Positions 23,256 to 35,679 of a stretch of DNA of 64,000 nt are shown here, in pieces. Location of the stretch: contig VTPC01091305.1 of assembly GCA_011009095.1 (NCBI GenBank), positions 1 through 64,000 on the forward strand, in the 5' to 3' direction. The stretch comes from Ignelater luminosus (lineage: Eukaryota; Arthropoda; Insecta; Coleoptera; Elateridae). The notes beneath the pieces are model-generated. The model had not been told where the DNA came from. It saw only the letters and a program-made list of their open reading frames with translations, and made no database searches. Each line of letters starts with the position of its first letter. The first letter of the stretch is position 1. Made by a program: the position numbers and the translations under genes.

Positions 23256-26214
23256 GGGTGTCCCGTCCTTGTATGAAAAAAATTTTTTTCGACCTACACT
23301 ATCGCAAGAGGTATCAAAATTTGTGTAATTTTCCACAGATTGCGAAAAAAAATAAAAAAACTAAAATTGCGTGTCATCTTGAGGGCTCTAACGTACTTTG
23401 AAGTTTTGTAAATTTTACATTTTTACCGTATGCCTAAAATAATACAAAAATCAAGTTCAAAAGGTAATTTATTATTAAATTGATGAGACAAAGCACAAGA
23501 AAACAAAATAAACAAAATAGAGCTTTATAAGGAATTACAAAACTTAGAATTTAAACTTATTTTTGTGTCTAAAATTTGGCATTTCTGCTCGAGATTGCAA
23601 CTTGGTTCTGATAAAGTCATCTCTACAAGTAGCGTCAGTTACATTTTGTGAGACCTCTGTTACCAGTTTAACACATCTTTCCACAGATTGTGTGTGACAA
23701 GGAAAGTCAACAATTTCCAAGCTCTTATCTTTTGCCATGACTTGAAGGTTCTCATTAGAAATATGTCGAAGAACCGGTGGTGGTGTAACCTGACACTCAT
23801 GCCACACAATAATCTCGGTGTAATCTCTAGCAGAGAAGTTCATTTTGGAGGTTGAAATATCCTGCGTTTTGTGCTACTTTCAGCTTCTCTAGTTTTTATT
23901 ATTCTTCGCAATGCCAGCTCCCGAATGTGGTCTCTATCATCAAACAACATACGGACAAGTAGGTTTTCTGGGTGTGCAAAAAAAGCATTTCTTTCGATAA
24001 CAGAATCCAGAACAGACCTCAGATTTTTGGGTAAATATCGAGAGTACATAATTAGTTGAAAAATATGTTTGGGTCCGTCCTTAAGAGATGTATTTTGTTT
24101 GATTAGGAGCCAAATCGGAGCGTATACTTTAACCACATAGTTGACAAGCAATTGCAAATTTTCTCATGGATTAAAAGTACTTACGTAAAGTCTGAGTATA
24201 CGATTAGCAGAAGTAAGCCATCTCGAGTGTACCATTTTTCCAGGTTAACAATTTGCCAGCTCAGGAGAACAGGAAATAGCTGATACAGCTTGACATATTT
24301 CATAATGATATTTTTGATCCGTACTTAGTTCATCGACCATATTTTTCGGCAAGTCAGGCAAATTACCAGCCACAGCACAAAAAGACACCGTGGTTTTATT
24401 TTCGCAGCCAGCTAATTGTTTTCCAATAGGTCCAGAATATTCTCTAGGACCCGAAGTGCAACCATCTAAGGTCAAGAATAAATGACGAAGGAGTAACTCA
24501 TTGGCATGAAGCAAACAAACACACCATTGTAATGGTCTTTCTAAATACTCCTCTAAATATTAAATCACGCCACCCTTCCAACCGGTATTAGTTGCTGTTC
24601 CATCACATCCAACACAAATCACGTCATCTAAATTCCAACCTTGACCTTCTAGTAAAGCTGTGATCCAAGTAAGAATTCCCTTTGCAATGCCACGACTTGG
24701 CGTTGTGTGTCCCAAATAAACTGATCCAAGTTCTGCTAAAACTGAGATGTGCTCTTCTAAAACTTCTTTGCGATGGTAACGATCCCCTATTTTCTCATTT
24801 ATCAGAGTCTTGTCTTTTTACCCATCAAAGTAAATGCTTTTTATAACAATGCCTTCAATATCTTTTGAAGCTTCTGTCAGTGCTTTAGATGCAGCTCTGT
24901 TGATCTTGTTTTTATCAATAACCAGAGTTAAATCTTCGGCAGAAACTAAGCCGACGTCAGTCAAAACTGCAGAAGCAATAGCAGCAGCAGATCGGGCCGA
25001 TAAACCGTATCTATCACAGACCTTATCGACTGTTGGTAACGGCAATGTATTCCGATTTGCCGTTGAAGTGGATGGTGTCTCTATCGAGGGCGTGTTTGTC
25101 GGGGACGCCTCTGTTGTCGGAAACGTTTCTGGGATAGACAAACGCACCGAATCTTCATAATTTGCTGAGACAGAATCGGTTTTTTAAGTAAAACACAACT
25201 TTTTTGCTGCCCTTATTGATTCTTCAGTTTGTCTCTGCTGTTGTTTCATTAATCTAGCCGTTTCTCTCTTATCAGCACTGCTGATAACCATTTTCCTATC
25301 ATTCCTTTGATCCAACAATAAACTTCTCTCATAGATGGAAACTTTCTTAGGTTTTAAACACAAACAAGATTCAAGTGAAGTGCATTTACAAGCAGCAACG
25401 TCGAAAAACTTCTCCGATTAATCTAAAAAACACTTTAGTGTGTTTTCAAACCTAGCATTCCGTTTGCTTTTGGGCTATCTTTTCAAATTGAGGTACTTTT
25501 CGAAATAGGATTTCAGTAATTGAATAACTCGCTCCTTAGTTACGATTGGAATCGAAGCTTTGGTCCAAATATCGTTGATCTTTTCAGAAACAATCGCATC
25601 TATATCTGAATTGGATGGATCCTTTCCATTATACTTCAATTTCAGGTCGTTCTTGACAAATAAAATAAATTTAATGACGTCCCTCATAGTTGGTAGCTGC
25701 CGATCGTCAAGTTCTTTGTATGGTCCCAATATAGCACAAGTAGTCTCACTACGCCTCGAACTCATTATTTAAATATCACAAAATCCGCTTATTTAATACT
25801 GTAACAAACGCAACTGCACTTTTATAGCATAAAAACTACTTTGACTACAAAAGAAACACTCGTGTGTCAAGTCAAGACACTTTTCGAAACAAGTCGAAAC
25901 TTGAGGGAATTTGCAGGTTGAAACCTAACAAATTCGAAGTCGCTGGTAACGTGTTGTTGCATGCAAATCAAAACGTCGTGTATGTATTACATCTAAATAG
26001 AACAAAAAGTAAATATTTTTTTATATTTAGTTCAGGAGCCAAAATTAAATATCACCATAAAAATGACAATTTTTCAAATCTTTGAAAATCGGTAGAACCC
26101 TAAAGATGTAGTTTTATTTTATTTTTAAAATTATTTTGATAATCTACGATAAATGAGGCAAATTTTAAGAGGTCTTGTGTTAAGGAAATTCAAAAAAAAA
26201 TTTTTCGGGACACT
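23256..26214 (-). mobile_element. 3-kb DNA element of unassigned family
   Basis: The ends form an imperfect inverted repeat. The left end reads AGGGTGTCCCG and the reverse complement of the right end reads AGTGTCCCG; an A/T-rich block and an AAGAGGT-like block match just inside each end. Short TATTA/ATTATT sequences lie outside. Between them is one long decayed minus-strand ORF. The arrangement is that of a DNA transposon, but I cannot name its superfamily and the exact termini and target duplication are uncertain. Confidence 0.65.
23544..25765 (-). pseudogene. decayed ~740-codon ORF of a repeat-borne family
   Basis: From an ATG at 25765 the minus strand keeps one frame to about 23,840, interrupted by seven stops, then slips by one base into the last frame. 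Ordered landmarks: an N-terminal helical region (PTMRDVIKFILFVKND); a Cys cluster (ACKCTSLESCLCLKPKK); a DRYGLSARSAAAIASAVL helix; VICVGCDGTATNTGWKGG; LHANELLLRHLFLTLDG then GPREYSGPIG; MVHSRWLTSANRILRLYV; VKVYAPIWLLIK; RYLPKNLRSVLDSVIERN; and FPCHTQSVERCVKLVTEVS near the C-terminus. From memory, proteins with this same set of motifs are numerous in arthropod and Hydra gene sets, usually annotated as uncharacterised. The CDGT and LDG-T motifs may belong to an RNase H-like transposase fold, which is inference. Confidence 0.75.
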
Positions 26215-26215
26215 A

Positions 26216-27440
26216 TTATTTATATGATGTAATACTTAGAGCATTTCTATAATTTATTAACCTACAATTATTGACTTGTCAGCTTGTTAAGTTTGTGTGT
26301 ACATATAAAATAGTTGACTTTCAATAATAAAAGTACAGATTTAATGTTTACATTCATTGGATTGGCATATTAATAGAAAATGAGACGGCTTTACGGTGCC
26401 AATCTCCTAATTTGGAAATTGACGAGAAAACAAATTTTTGTCGTTTCTGAGCATATGGCCCTTCGAGCTTTTAGCCAGCCTAACGAAGGTATTGCAAATA
26501 AAATAAAAAAAGAAGTTCAAACATCAAACGTATTACACCCAACCTTTCTCGAAGAGGACAAATCAGTTACCTGGGTCCACCAGGAGAGACAACATACAGT
26601 TTTCAGAGTTTGAATTGTTATTGTATTATATAGTACGTTTATAAGGAACACTTTATTCTACCTTGTCGAGAAAGAATAAAGGGTTCCAATATTAATAAAC
26701 TTACGAGTCTGCAACGGACTCTCCTTCGTCGCCTGAAAAAAGCATTCATTCGTCTATACCTCAGCACAAGGTCACAAGAAGGACACCAAACGCTTAACAA
26801 GTTCACAAGCAACTAACCTGCCTCGTTAAGGACGAATTTGCTGCCAGGATTTCACTGTTATACTACACACACAAGTCCAAAAGGGATTAAAACGGCTACA
26901 GAGAGATCCAGGAAGTTTTATGAAGTGTTTACGCCCCTTTACGAAGGTTTGGAACCCATGACAACCAACCGAACAACGACCACATATTAGGAGAAAAAAA
27001 CATCAATTAGTTAAACCAACAACTGTCATCAACAACCACTTCATCCAAAAAGCCAATCACTTCCAAACGTTGTCAAGATGAAAGCAGCCAACAGCAATCT
27101 TAGATTCAATCATTGGGGACCAGTAACGTACAACTTAATTCTATTTCAAAATTATAAGTTATACCTTATAGCTTTATCTCTTTTTATTCTTATATGTATA
27201 AAACAGATAAGTTTTTTACAATTGGGAAGGTACTCTGATTCGATAAATAGCATCTTTCGTGTTGTGAAAAATTATAAATTATTCCTGCTAATTGTTCTAT
27301 TAGTTCAAAAACCTCTAAAATAAAAGATAAATAAACTTTATATTGCAACCTTCTGTTTGTAGATGACGTGCACATGCAGTGTCATGTTATAGTATTCTGT
27401 ACGAAATCTATGACCATCATATAACTTGCAGATAAAAATC
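26216..27440. other. no gene recognised
   Basis: Mixed AT-rich and moderately GC-rich sequence. A 77-codon plus-strand frame (26380-26613) and a GC-richer patch near 26,700-27,060 have no recognisable motif. Confidence 0.35.
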
Positions 27441-27444
27441 AAGG

Positions 27445-27759
27445 TTACTCTTGTGCTTTATCAAGTATGTTTGTGTATCTTTTACTGCCCACAAATACAT
27501 TGTTGCTGTACTGCTGTACAAGGAATTCTCTCTTCTTAAGCAAGTCCCAGTGTTGTTGGTCTTCGGACTTGACCAAAATAAAATTTGCTAAGTAATCTTT
27601 GTCTGTCTTTATTATTTCAGATAGAGTACTTTCCATAAATTTTAAACATATCGTTAATTCACTTACCGGGCCATGTGACAATATCTGGATCTGCGTCGAA
27701 GACAATGTTAAATAGTAAAATAAATTACTAGAATGCAAATTGCAGAGCATTCTACACAC
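27445..27759 (-). other. unrecognised open frame with splice-donor-like site
   Basis: A 104-codon minus-strand frame. Its second half is protein-like (FMESTLSEIIKTDKDYLANF, then QQHWDLLKKREFLVQQYSNN) and hydrophilic and helical in character. A strong donor-like sequence (CCCGGTAAGTGA) sits inside it near 27,665-27,676, which would suggest exon structure, or may be coincidence. I do not recognise the protein. It may be a repeat-derived remnant. Confidence 0.2.
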
Positions 27760-27889
27760 ATGTCGATGTCACTAGTTTTAAATTTCTGGTTACTTGACTT
27801 TGGCACTCAGCCGCTTTATTGCAGTAGATTATGTTATCGTAAAAGAATGGTGGATTTCCAATGATGAAAAATGAAACGATTGCAGCCTA

Positions 27890-27917
27890 CGAGGGCGGTT
27901 CAATAAGTACCCGTGTT
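27890..27917. repeat. left terminal inverted repeat of mariner B
   Basis: Inverted match to 29144-29171 over 28 bp with one mismatch; TA outside. Confidence 0.93.
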
Positions 27918-27953
27918 AGAAATGAAGACACAATTTTTTTCAAAAATTTTTTT

Positions 27954-28992
27954 TTATTTTTCAACATAGTCTCCTTTTAGAAATAAACACTTCTCCCAAC
28001 GTTCCTGCCATTTTTTAACCCCTCCAAAAAATAGGATTTGTCGAACTCTCCAAAATACGCCTCTATCTCGGCGATGACTTCCTCGTTTGAGCTAAATTTT
28101 TTTCCCGCGAGCCATTTCTTCATGTTGGGAAACAAGAAAAAGTCGCAGGGAGCCAGATCGGGTGAATACGGGGGTGCGGCAGCAATTCATAAGGCAATTC
28201 ATGCAGTTTGGCGGCGACAACTCCGGATGAATGTGCTGGTGCGTTATCGTGGTGAAACAGCACCTTCCTTTTCGCCAAATGCGGCCGTGTCTCCTTCAAT
28301 TTTTTGTCGAAGCTGTCTAATAACTCACTATAGTATTGTCCAGTGATCGTTCTTCCTTTTTGTAAAAAATCGATGAGGATGACGCCGTTCGCATCCCAAA
28401 AAATCGTCGCCATGACCTTTCCGGCCCATGGAACCATCTTCGCCTTCTTTGGAGCAGATTCACCGGGAGAAATCCATTGTTTTGATTGTTGCTTAGTTTC
28501 TGGTGTGTAATGATGAATCCAGGTTTCATCAACGGTGACAACTCGACGCAAAGACTCCTTCGGATTTCGCTTAAATTGCTCCAAACACTGCTTCGAAGTT
28601 AACAGCCGCATCCGCTTGTTGTCCACCGTTAGCAATCGCGGCACCCATCGCGCCGACAATTTTTTCATCGCCAACTTATCATGTAAAATATTAATTGCCG
28701 TTCCGGTCGACACACCTACGGCCTCTGCTACTTCACGCACTTTCGTTCGTCGATCAGCGAGAATCATGTCGTGGACTTTTTGAATGATAACCACGTCTGC
28801 CGGGCGTCCTGGTCGCTCCTCATCAAAAACGGATGTTCGCCCACGTTTAAATTCGTTGAACCAATATCTAACTGTGGTCATAGATGGCGAAGTGTCCCCA
28901 TAAACAGCATCCAACTTTGCTTTTATCTCCTCGCATTTTTTCCCATCCAAAAACAGAAAGCGAATTACCGAACGATACTGCTCTTTTTCCAT
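27954..28992 (-). pseudogene. mariner transposase with two 1-base deletions
   Basis: A 346-codon mariner transposase frame if two lost bases are counted. An upstream in-frame ATG (29025) exists, but MEKEQYRSVIRFLFLDG at 28992 matches the usual mariner start. The N-terminal helix-turn-helix region runs to FNEFKRGRTS, then RPGRP, a second helix-turn-helix, and the linker WVPRLLT. Catalytic motifs: TVDETWIHHYTP (first Asp) and HHDNAPAH (second Asp). A missing base in the C-run at 28170-28174 throws the frame so that the YSPDLAPCD motif is read wrongly; in the original frame the spacing to the third Asp is 34 residues. A second missing base lies near 28019-28022, just before the conserved C-terminal Trp-rich segment. 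No stop codons occur outside the shifts. Confidence 0.95.
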
Positions 28993-29143
28993 CTTAGCTA
29001 AAATCACGAAACACGTCTTACTCAAATGGCTGTCAAATCCAAACTAACCTATCAATCAGTCTGCAATTTGTTATACCGTCGTTTGATAGATGGCAGCACA
29101 CGATGATAACACCAACTTCCCTCAGGAACGCCTTCTGTCGTCA

Positions 29144-29171
29144 AACACGGGTACTTACTGAACCGCCCTCG
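29144..29171. repeat. right terminal inverted repeat of mariner B
   Basis: Inverted partner of 27890-27917; TA at 29172-29173. Confidence 0.93.
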
Positions 29172-29173
29172 TA

Positions 29174-32100
29174 TTTGCATAGTTATATATTCTTTGATTC
29201 AGCACAGTGATCTTTAATGGCTGACACTATTAAAGGCATAGTTACTTGAGCACCCTTACTTACATCAAATATTGATTTAAAGAAAACGAGCACTTTGGAA
29301 AATAGTAGTCTAAATAAAGTTTCAATCAAATCTTAATTTTATTTAATTCATGTTTGTTTATTAAAATTAGGGAAGTCGAGTGTGTTAAGATCATTTAAAA
29401 CTTCTCGTTCCGCTTAGCGCTACGCTAGATTTCTTCTAATAATTAGTGTAAATAATGTACAAATATTTGTTCCGCTTTGAAAATCCTAAATTACAAAGTG
29501 TATTTCACATTTTGTATTAATTTTATATTTCTCGAAATATTCATTTTAACCCTGTGTACAAATGTTGTTCGTTCTTATTGCGGGAATAAAGTTATATAGT
29601 TTATAAAATTAAAAATAAAAAAAAGAATGTTGACCTTTCGATTTGTTTTCAAGCAGCAAATCTTATTCCATATATTAAAAGTAGAATTTACCTCAGATTT
29701 TTTATTCTATTTTTCGAAATTCTTAGAAATTTGCAGTCCGTATCATCGCAGCAGACTCATAAATTATTTTTATGATCCGACGTTTGACACTATATGCAAA
29801 TAAGTTCCGAGATGTTGCTTAAGGGTAAAAACAGTGGTTTGAGTAGCTTCCCCGTTTAGGCGATTGTTCAATGATCAGGGACATGCCGTGAGTTCAACTA
29901 ATCATCAGGTTGAGGGGAAACGATTCCGCAACATGGCGACGGCAACGCGTCCCTATTCTTTTCTTCTTTGTAAAGTATACATAGAAATCGCGAGATCCTT
30001 CGAGATTCAAGCTACCGAGGTTGTGTAACCTGTTCCGTTATTTGTTTTACGGATTGCAAAAGCGTCACAATTTTCTAATCTTCGCAAATTACACATTCCC
30101 TAAAGAACAGGAAGTTATTGTTGTGTTCCATCACTATCGTTTATTATCAGTCTTCGTTGTAGATAACAAATCTCCACCAGGTGTATGGTACCACCCCGAC
30201 GAAAGCTCGTCTGTGTATAAAGTTTCTTGGGAATCCCCGACAGCTCCATGCGGTGTATGCGTGCTAAAGCCTGGAGCACTCGCTGTGTACCGCACAAGTG
30301 AAATTTAAGCATTAAGTTAGATTAAATTTATAGGGAGTTTGTTATAAACGAAGATTATTGAAAAAGCTTATTACATAATAAATTTAGAATTTATTGTATT
30401 ATTTAAAGTTCACTGAAGTTGAACTCGTTAGCTTATCTTTAGAATCTAACTAAGATAGTGTTCTTAGGAACAAAACACATACTTTATGAACAGTAAAAAC
30501 TTATTATCTAAATTCTTCAAATTACAGATTCACGCCTTGCTTTTCTGTTTTTTAAACTATAACATTCTAAATATAGGTCACGAGGCTACTATCCTACTTT
30601 AATTAATATTGCTCATCCTTTTGTTTATACGTAATTAATATCGCTCACTTTTTGTGTATATTTATTTATTGTGTATCTCTGTACAATTTATTTGTAACCT
30701 GGACTTATGTTCTCCTGTTTTGTTTATTTGTTGTCGCACTTTGTAAACATTTGTCTAAATCATACGTGTGTCAATAGATGCTTTATCTTGACTTTAATTG
30801 TTGTTGACATCTGTTCCAGGGAACATAAGATTCGTGAGAGAGATTACTACGGAGCTTCGCCTGCGTGCACTAAAAGTTAACCGAATCAGCATTAAGTATT
30901 GTGTAATCGACCAGCTGTCGTTGGAGAACCCTATGGTATTTGCCTCCTTGGTAGTTATCTTTGCATAGTCAACCCCACGAACGAGTATCCCAAAGACCGG
31001 AGAAGCTGGTTAGTCTTAGGATCAGCTGCTCACCTATATCGATCAAGGTTAACTAAGACTGGCGCCCTCTCAAAAGTAACCTTATCTCTACTGTTTTCCG
31101 TCAGTAAGGTCTTTTACAACTCCGACCCAATCTCCGACCAAATAGAGCTATTTTGTGTTGCGTCATTCTAATAGGGTCACTAAACCCACTTTTACACGTA
31201 ACAGGTGATTTAAAATCAGAAAACCTAAAATTCTTGGGAGGTTCAAGAATCAAAAATCTGTTAGTGAGTATTCCTGAAGAAGGGGAAATTTGTTCAATGA
31301 TACAGTTGAGTTCTTAAAAGGCAGCTACTAATTGAAGTTCAACTCAACAATCTGTTTGGTAAGCAAAAATAACTTTTTACATCTATTTAATTTTAACGTT
31401 CAAACTATCTGATGATTTGCTATTCGTATAAACAAATTACCTTATTTCGTTGTAAAATAGATTTTTGATTCAGTACTATCTTTAGGAATTTGCTTTGAAT
31501 GAGTAACTATTAGTAACTTAAAATCTTGGTTAAGTAATGTTTAAAACAATTATTTATTTGGTTTAAGATCTTTTTAAATATTAAGTATTTTAAAGGCGTC
31601 ATCTCATTAGTTTTTTAGTTTGTTCTAATAAGTAAGGTTATATATAGCAATACAGATATATTTGATTTTGTTGTGTAACTTTTAAAACCGCAATATGAAA
31701 CATTGTTGGTTGATCTTCGTTATAATTGCTATTAGTTTGGTATTTTAAGAAGAACTTCAGTGGCGCCCGTTAAATAGATATTAATCGGCTCTTTGTTTAT
31801 TTTTGGATAAACCGTAAACTTTATATCTCTTGATTACCAGTAGATCCCTATTTATATTAAAGCCTTCTATCACCCATGACCATAAGCAAAGGGATAAAAG
31901 TTCTTAAAAGCCAGGCAATCTTGTCCCTTTTATTTTTGTATTAATAGTTAATAAACTATTATTTAAACTTTTATTGTTACAAAACGTAATACATAGTAAA
32001 GGGTCTAACAAAGTTTCAAAAGCATTTATTTTATTCTAATTAGTTTTGTTTAAAGCATTAGGTTTGTTCTCTAATTTCCTCATGTTTTGCTGAATTTATA

Positions 32101-35050
32101 TTTTCGACCAATGAAGTGACGCATATTCATTAGCAAGCAAGGTGATTGCCTAATAATTCAGCAAGTAAATGTTAAACAATAGCCAAAAGTTTTGTGGATT
32201 ATCGACAACCTTTTCAAACAAAAGCCTGGATTTGCCCTTGATAGTTGAGAAAGTTAAGTTACATAAATTAGCATCAATCAACATGTACTATACACATTAA
32301 TTATTATAAGTTCCTAGTGCTACTAAGGTTAAATGATTTTGTAATATATGAGAAGATACAAACAAATAAAGGGCTTATAATAACAAACAGAGTAAATATT
32401 TTGTTAGCTAGGGTAATTTAGAGGTTTACATTTATCTTAAAATATAAAGGTCACGAGTTCAATTATCAGTTTCAGTTATTAAATATCAAAAGGTTATGAA
32501 AACCTAAAACGTTCTAGTGTAACAAGGCGGAGAAAAAAGTTCTCTAAATCAATTCATAAACAAACACAAATAATACTTAATGCCTCAATTATTATATCAC
32601 TTTTAATATAATTGTTTGAAACATTTATTCTAGTTTAACAAATCGCTGCTGCTTTTTTTCACGTGTAAATATCAGTGCTAAACGCATTTGTTTCCTCGAC
32701 ACATTTTTAATGTAAGATAAGCATCTTAAAAAGCAGTTTTCTTATGCGGTATTGTCTTTGCCGAGATACGCTTAGAAAATTACGTAATGAAAGGGTGCTG
32801 AAACGTTAACAATGAAATTCTGAAATTGCTTTCTGGGGAAGATAAGAGGGACTCACTAGGTGTAGAATCCAATTTTCTGGACAGCGGTCGAGATACCGTC
32901 TATAAAGCATTATGTTATTTTGACAAACGATCTAATACTTTTTTCTTATTCACAGATGCTTCAAATAAAATTGTTTTTATTATTATAGAGATTTTATCAT
33001 CCTGTTTGTTATGTGTATGACGTAAAAACCTTTCGTGTATTTCATAGGAAATGTAATCAAAGACGGCAATATAGCTTGTTATCGAAAGATTTAATAAAGC
33101 GGTTTTCAACGTCAAAAACTCATTGCGAGGGTTGTTTACGTTTTCCATAAAAGCATCCAGAAGGTGATCGAAGTTATGTAAACGAAAATTGCCTAGAAAA
33201 TTGAGTTTATACATTTTAGGGTACTTTCTATTTTGTGCGGAAACTTGAGAAATATTTTATGTGAAATCTTTTTTGATTATCTGCAAGATTTTTAATGTCT
33301 TCTGTGGTGCTTTAAAATGTGTGAGTTATCAACAAATATTTTATAATTTGTGCGTTTGATCTTTGAAAATAAATAACTTGAATAAAAATATACTTTTCCT
33401 ATACTATAATGCATGAAACTCAAGATCGCATCATTATTGTATGAATACACACTGTTTAATAAAGGTTTCTTGTGTTAAGAATAGTAATAAATGTAGTATC
33501 TACTGTAGAACAGAAAATACCAATAGTGTAATGTTTTATTTTGATCTCATTCATCTTTACAAGACTTGCAAAACATTTTATCAAGATGCTATTGGGTGAT
33601 CGAGGAAGCTACACTATTCTTACAATTCAATACTATTCTAAGACATTATCAATCAAGTGCGCACAATATCGTTGACAGAAATAAAATCGCCATCAACATT
33701 TTAGACAAATGGCACTACAGTAGAAAACAGACATCTTTATCTTAATTGCATTCCATCTTTGAGTGGTCTCACCTTCTAATATAATTAGTTCTGACGCTCT
33801 GTATTTTTATTAAAAACGATACCGCTTTATGTACTTCTCTCAAAAGCTACACATAAATCTATAAGATCTTTATCGGATTGATCAGTTGGCCTTAGCGTCA
33901 CTAAAATTGTCTCATCTGTAGTATCTAAAGGGAATCTACACTCGTTTGAACTCTGCCCACTACAAGCTGTATGTTGCTGTTCGTTGATTTCTGTCTTGCT
34001 CTTGCAATTGCATTTTCTGATAGTTTGAATTGAAGGATTTATTCCAAAAAGAGCACATGTCTGCCTAGGAAAATATTCTGCTGTTTGCAGTACTGGCACC
34101 TATAACTTGCCATTTGACTGTGTAGTAAATTATTCTGATAAAACAGCACTAGTCAGTGTTTTATGAGCATTTAAAGATAAGCCTTTGTCACCGACAAGTG
34201 TTGTTTTTGCAAGAAATTTTGCGGACTTCTTTGACAGTTAGAAGTGTTGTAAAAAAAATGAGTGACGCTTAAACGTAAAAGAAAATACCTACGCGAGGAA
34301 AAGGTTAAAGGATTAGCCCACATTAACCATAAAGAGAAGAAGGTTTCTTCTTGCTCAGTTGGTCCAGATTGCAGGTTGCCTTGTAGTTTGTTTCTTGATA
34401 TTTCTTAACTTAACCTCAAAATTTATTTATTGTAAGTGGGTTAGGCATAAGTGCTTTGAGGTAGTGGCTATAGAGTAGAGGCAGAAGATTTTCGATAATT
34501 TTTATTTCCTAGCATCTAAAAATTTACAGAATTCTCACCTGTGTGGACTAATTGCATTCGAACCAATAAAGTAAAGGAGATCGCAAAGACGAGATAAAGT
34601 ATTGCGATCGCAGAGCCTAGTGAACTATTCAGAATCGGATAGCGATATATCTCTCGACAATACTACTCCAAATTGTCAACATGCTGCTTCTTTTACGTAC
34701 AAAGTACGCGTTATGAATATTGACGATCTAGCAAAAGACTCGTCGTCTGCAGAAAGGCGTTTCTTAGTTTTCATGGAATAACTATCGCGGTTATTGTTCG
34801 ATATAGCTACCTCTAGGCAAACGCCGTTTTTAGAGCATGTTTTTGGTATCAGCAGGTAGAGAATTACTCACAGAACACAATTAGATGGCCGAAGATAAAG
34901 AAAATTAATCTAATCTTAGTGAAATCAAGGAAAAACAAACACGATTCTTAAGCACATCTGAGGTTATGTTGCACGATAGAAACAATTAAGTTGGCAACTA
35001 AATCAGCTGCTGCACACACTACCAACCCCCTACTACAACATGACCCGCGT
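29174..35050. other. long stretch with no gene recognised
   Basis: No coding region can be named. GC-richer islands occur near 29,830-30,310 and 30,800-31,140. TGGCGCCC, a motif typical of retroelement primer-binding sites, occurs at 31060-31067 and 31761-31768, so decayed LTR elements may be present, but I found no paired LTRs or pol motifs. Unassigned open frames on the minus strand at 32915-33214 and 33827-34099 (the latter with a Cys-rich NCKSKTEINEQQHTAC segment) have no family I recognise. Confidence 0.35.
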
Positions 35051-35054
35051 ATAA

Positions 35055-35290
35055 GAATTCCACCCCAATGTTTTGAAGGGGGGGGGGGGGAAAGCGAAGG
35101 GGTGGTTAGGTTAGAAGCGATTAAACATTCATTTATCGTTTATTGAATATCATCCCAATCTTGCGGTGGGCGAAGCGAGGGGGGTGGTTCGGTTAGAAGC
35201 AGTTAAACATTCATTTTTTAAGAATTTCACCCCAATCTTGTGGACGGCCGAATTAAATGAATGAATTCATTCATTCTTGCGCGGGGTCAA
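35055..35290. repeat. GC-rich tandem repeat with G13 run and palindrome
   Basis: Two and a half copies of a unit of 77-90 bp starting at 35055, 35145 and 35222. Each begins GAAT...CACCCCAATCTTG-like and continues GCGAAG...GGGGTGGTT(A/C)GGTTAGAAG and TTAAACATTCATTT. The first copy contains a 13-base G run (35078-35090). The third copy departs into a perfect 20-bp palindrome, aatgaatgaattcattcatt, at 35256-35275. Confidence 0.85.
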
Positions 35291-35679
35291 TATCCTCTAG
35301 GTGATTTAGGGAAATTGAGTTGTGGTACTGTCGGTTGGTACACAGTCGGGGAGTAGAAGGAACGTAGCCGCGATATTATGGTGTCATGGCAGTCGGTGTG
35401 CTAGTGAAGTGTCGAATTCGTCGATTTTCGAAGTTTTTTTTGAAAATTTTTAAGTGTTTGGCGTCGCAGAAGCCTTTTGCAGAGGTGTTTTTTGATTCTC
35501 TGAATAGATATACATGCATTGGTAAGGTTGGATTTATACTGCAGAAGTTAAATTCTAGGGGTAGCTATATCGAACTGTTACTACTATCGCTAGAATCAGA
35601 AGACTTCAGGCTAATATGTGCGTATTTGGCAAGCCTCCAATAGATGAACGTGGGAAACATCAAAATCGACCTACTGCTC

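Larger units (their letters stand above)
27890..29171 (-). mobile_element. mariner element B (1.28 kb, DD34D)
   Basis: A mariner insertion with 28-bp inverted repeats (27890-27917 and 29144-29171, one mismatch) that begin CGAGGGCGGTTCA. TA flanks both sides (27888-27889, 29172-29173). The gene is on the minus strand. It belongs to a different lineage from element A: both the internal sequence of its ends and its protein differ. Confidence 0.95.

Noticed and set aside
24834..25160. 108-codon plus-strand frame
   Set aside because: Antisense shadow of the decayed ORF at 23.5-25.8 kb, whose motifs are on the minus strand.
32915..33214. 99-codon minus-strand frame
   Set aside because: Slightly protein-like but without any family motif, start context or splice evidence.
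33827..34099. 90-codon Cys-containing minus-strand frame
   Set aside because: Unrecognised, with no framing splice sites; kept only as a note in the gap description.
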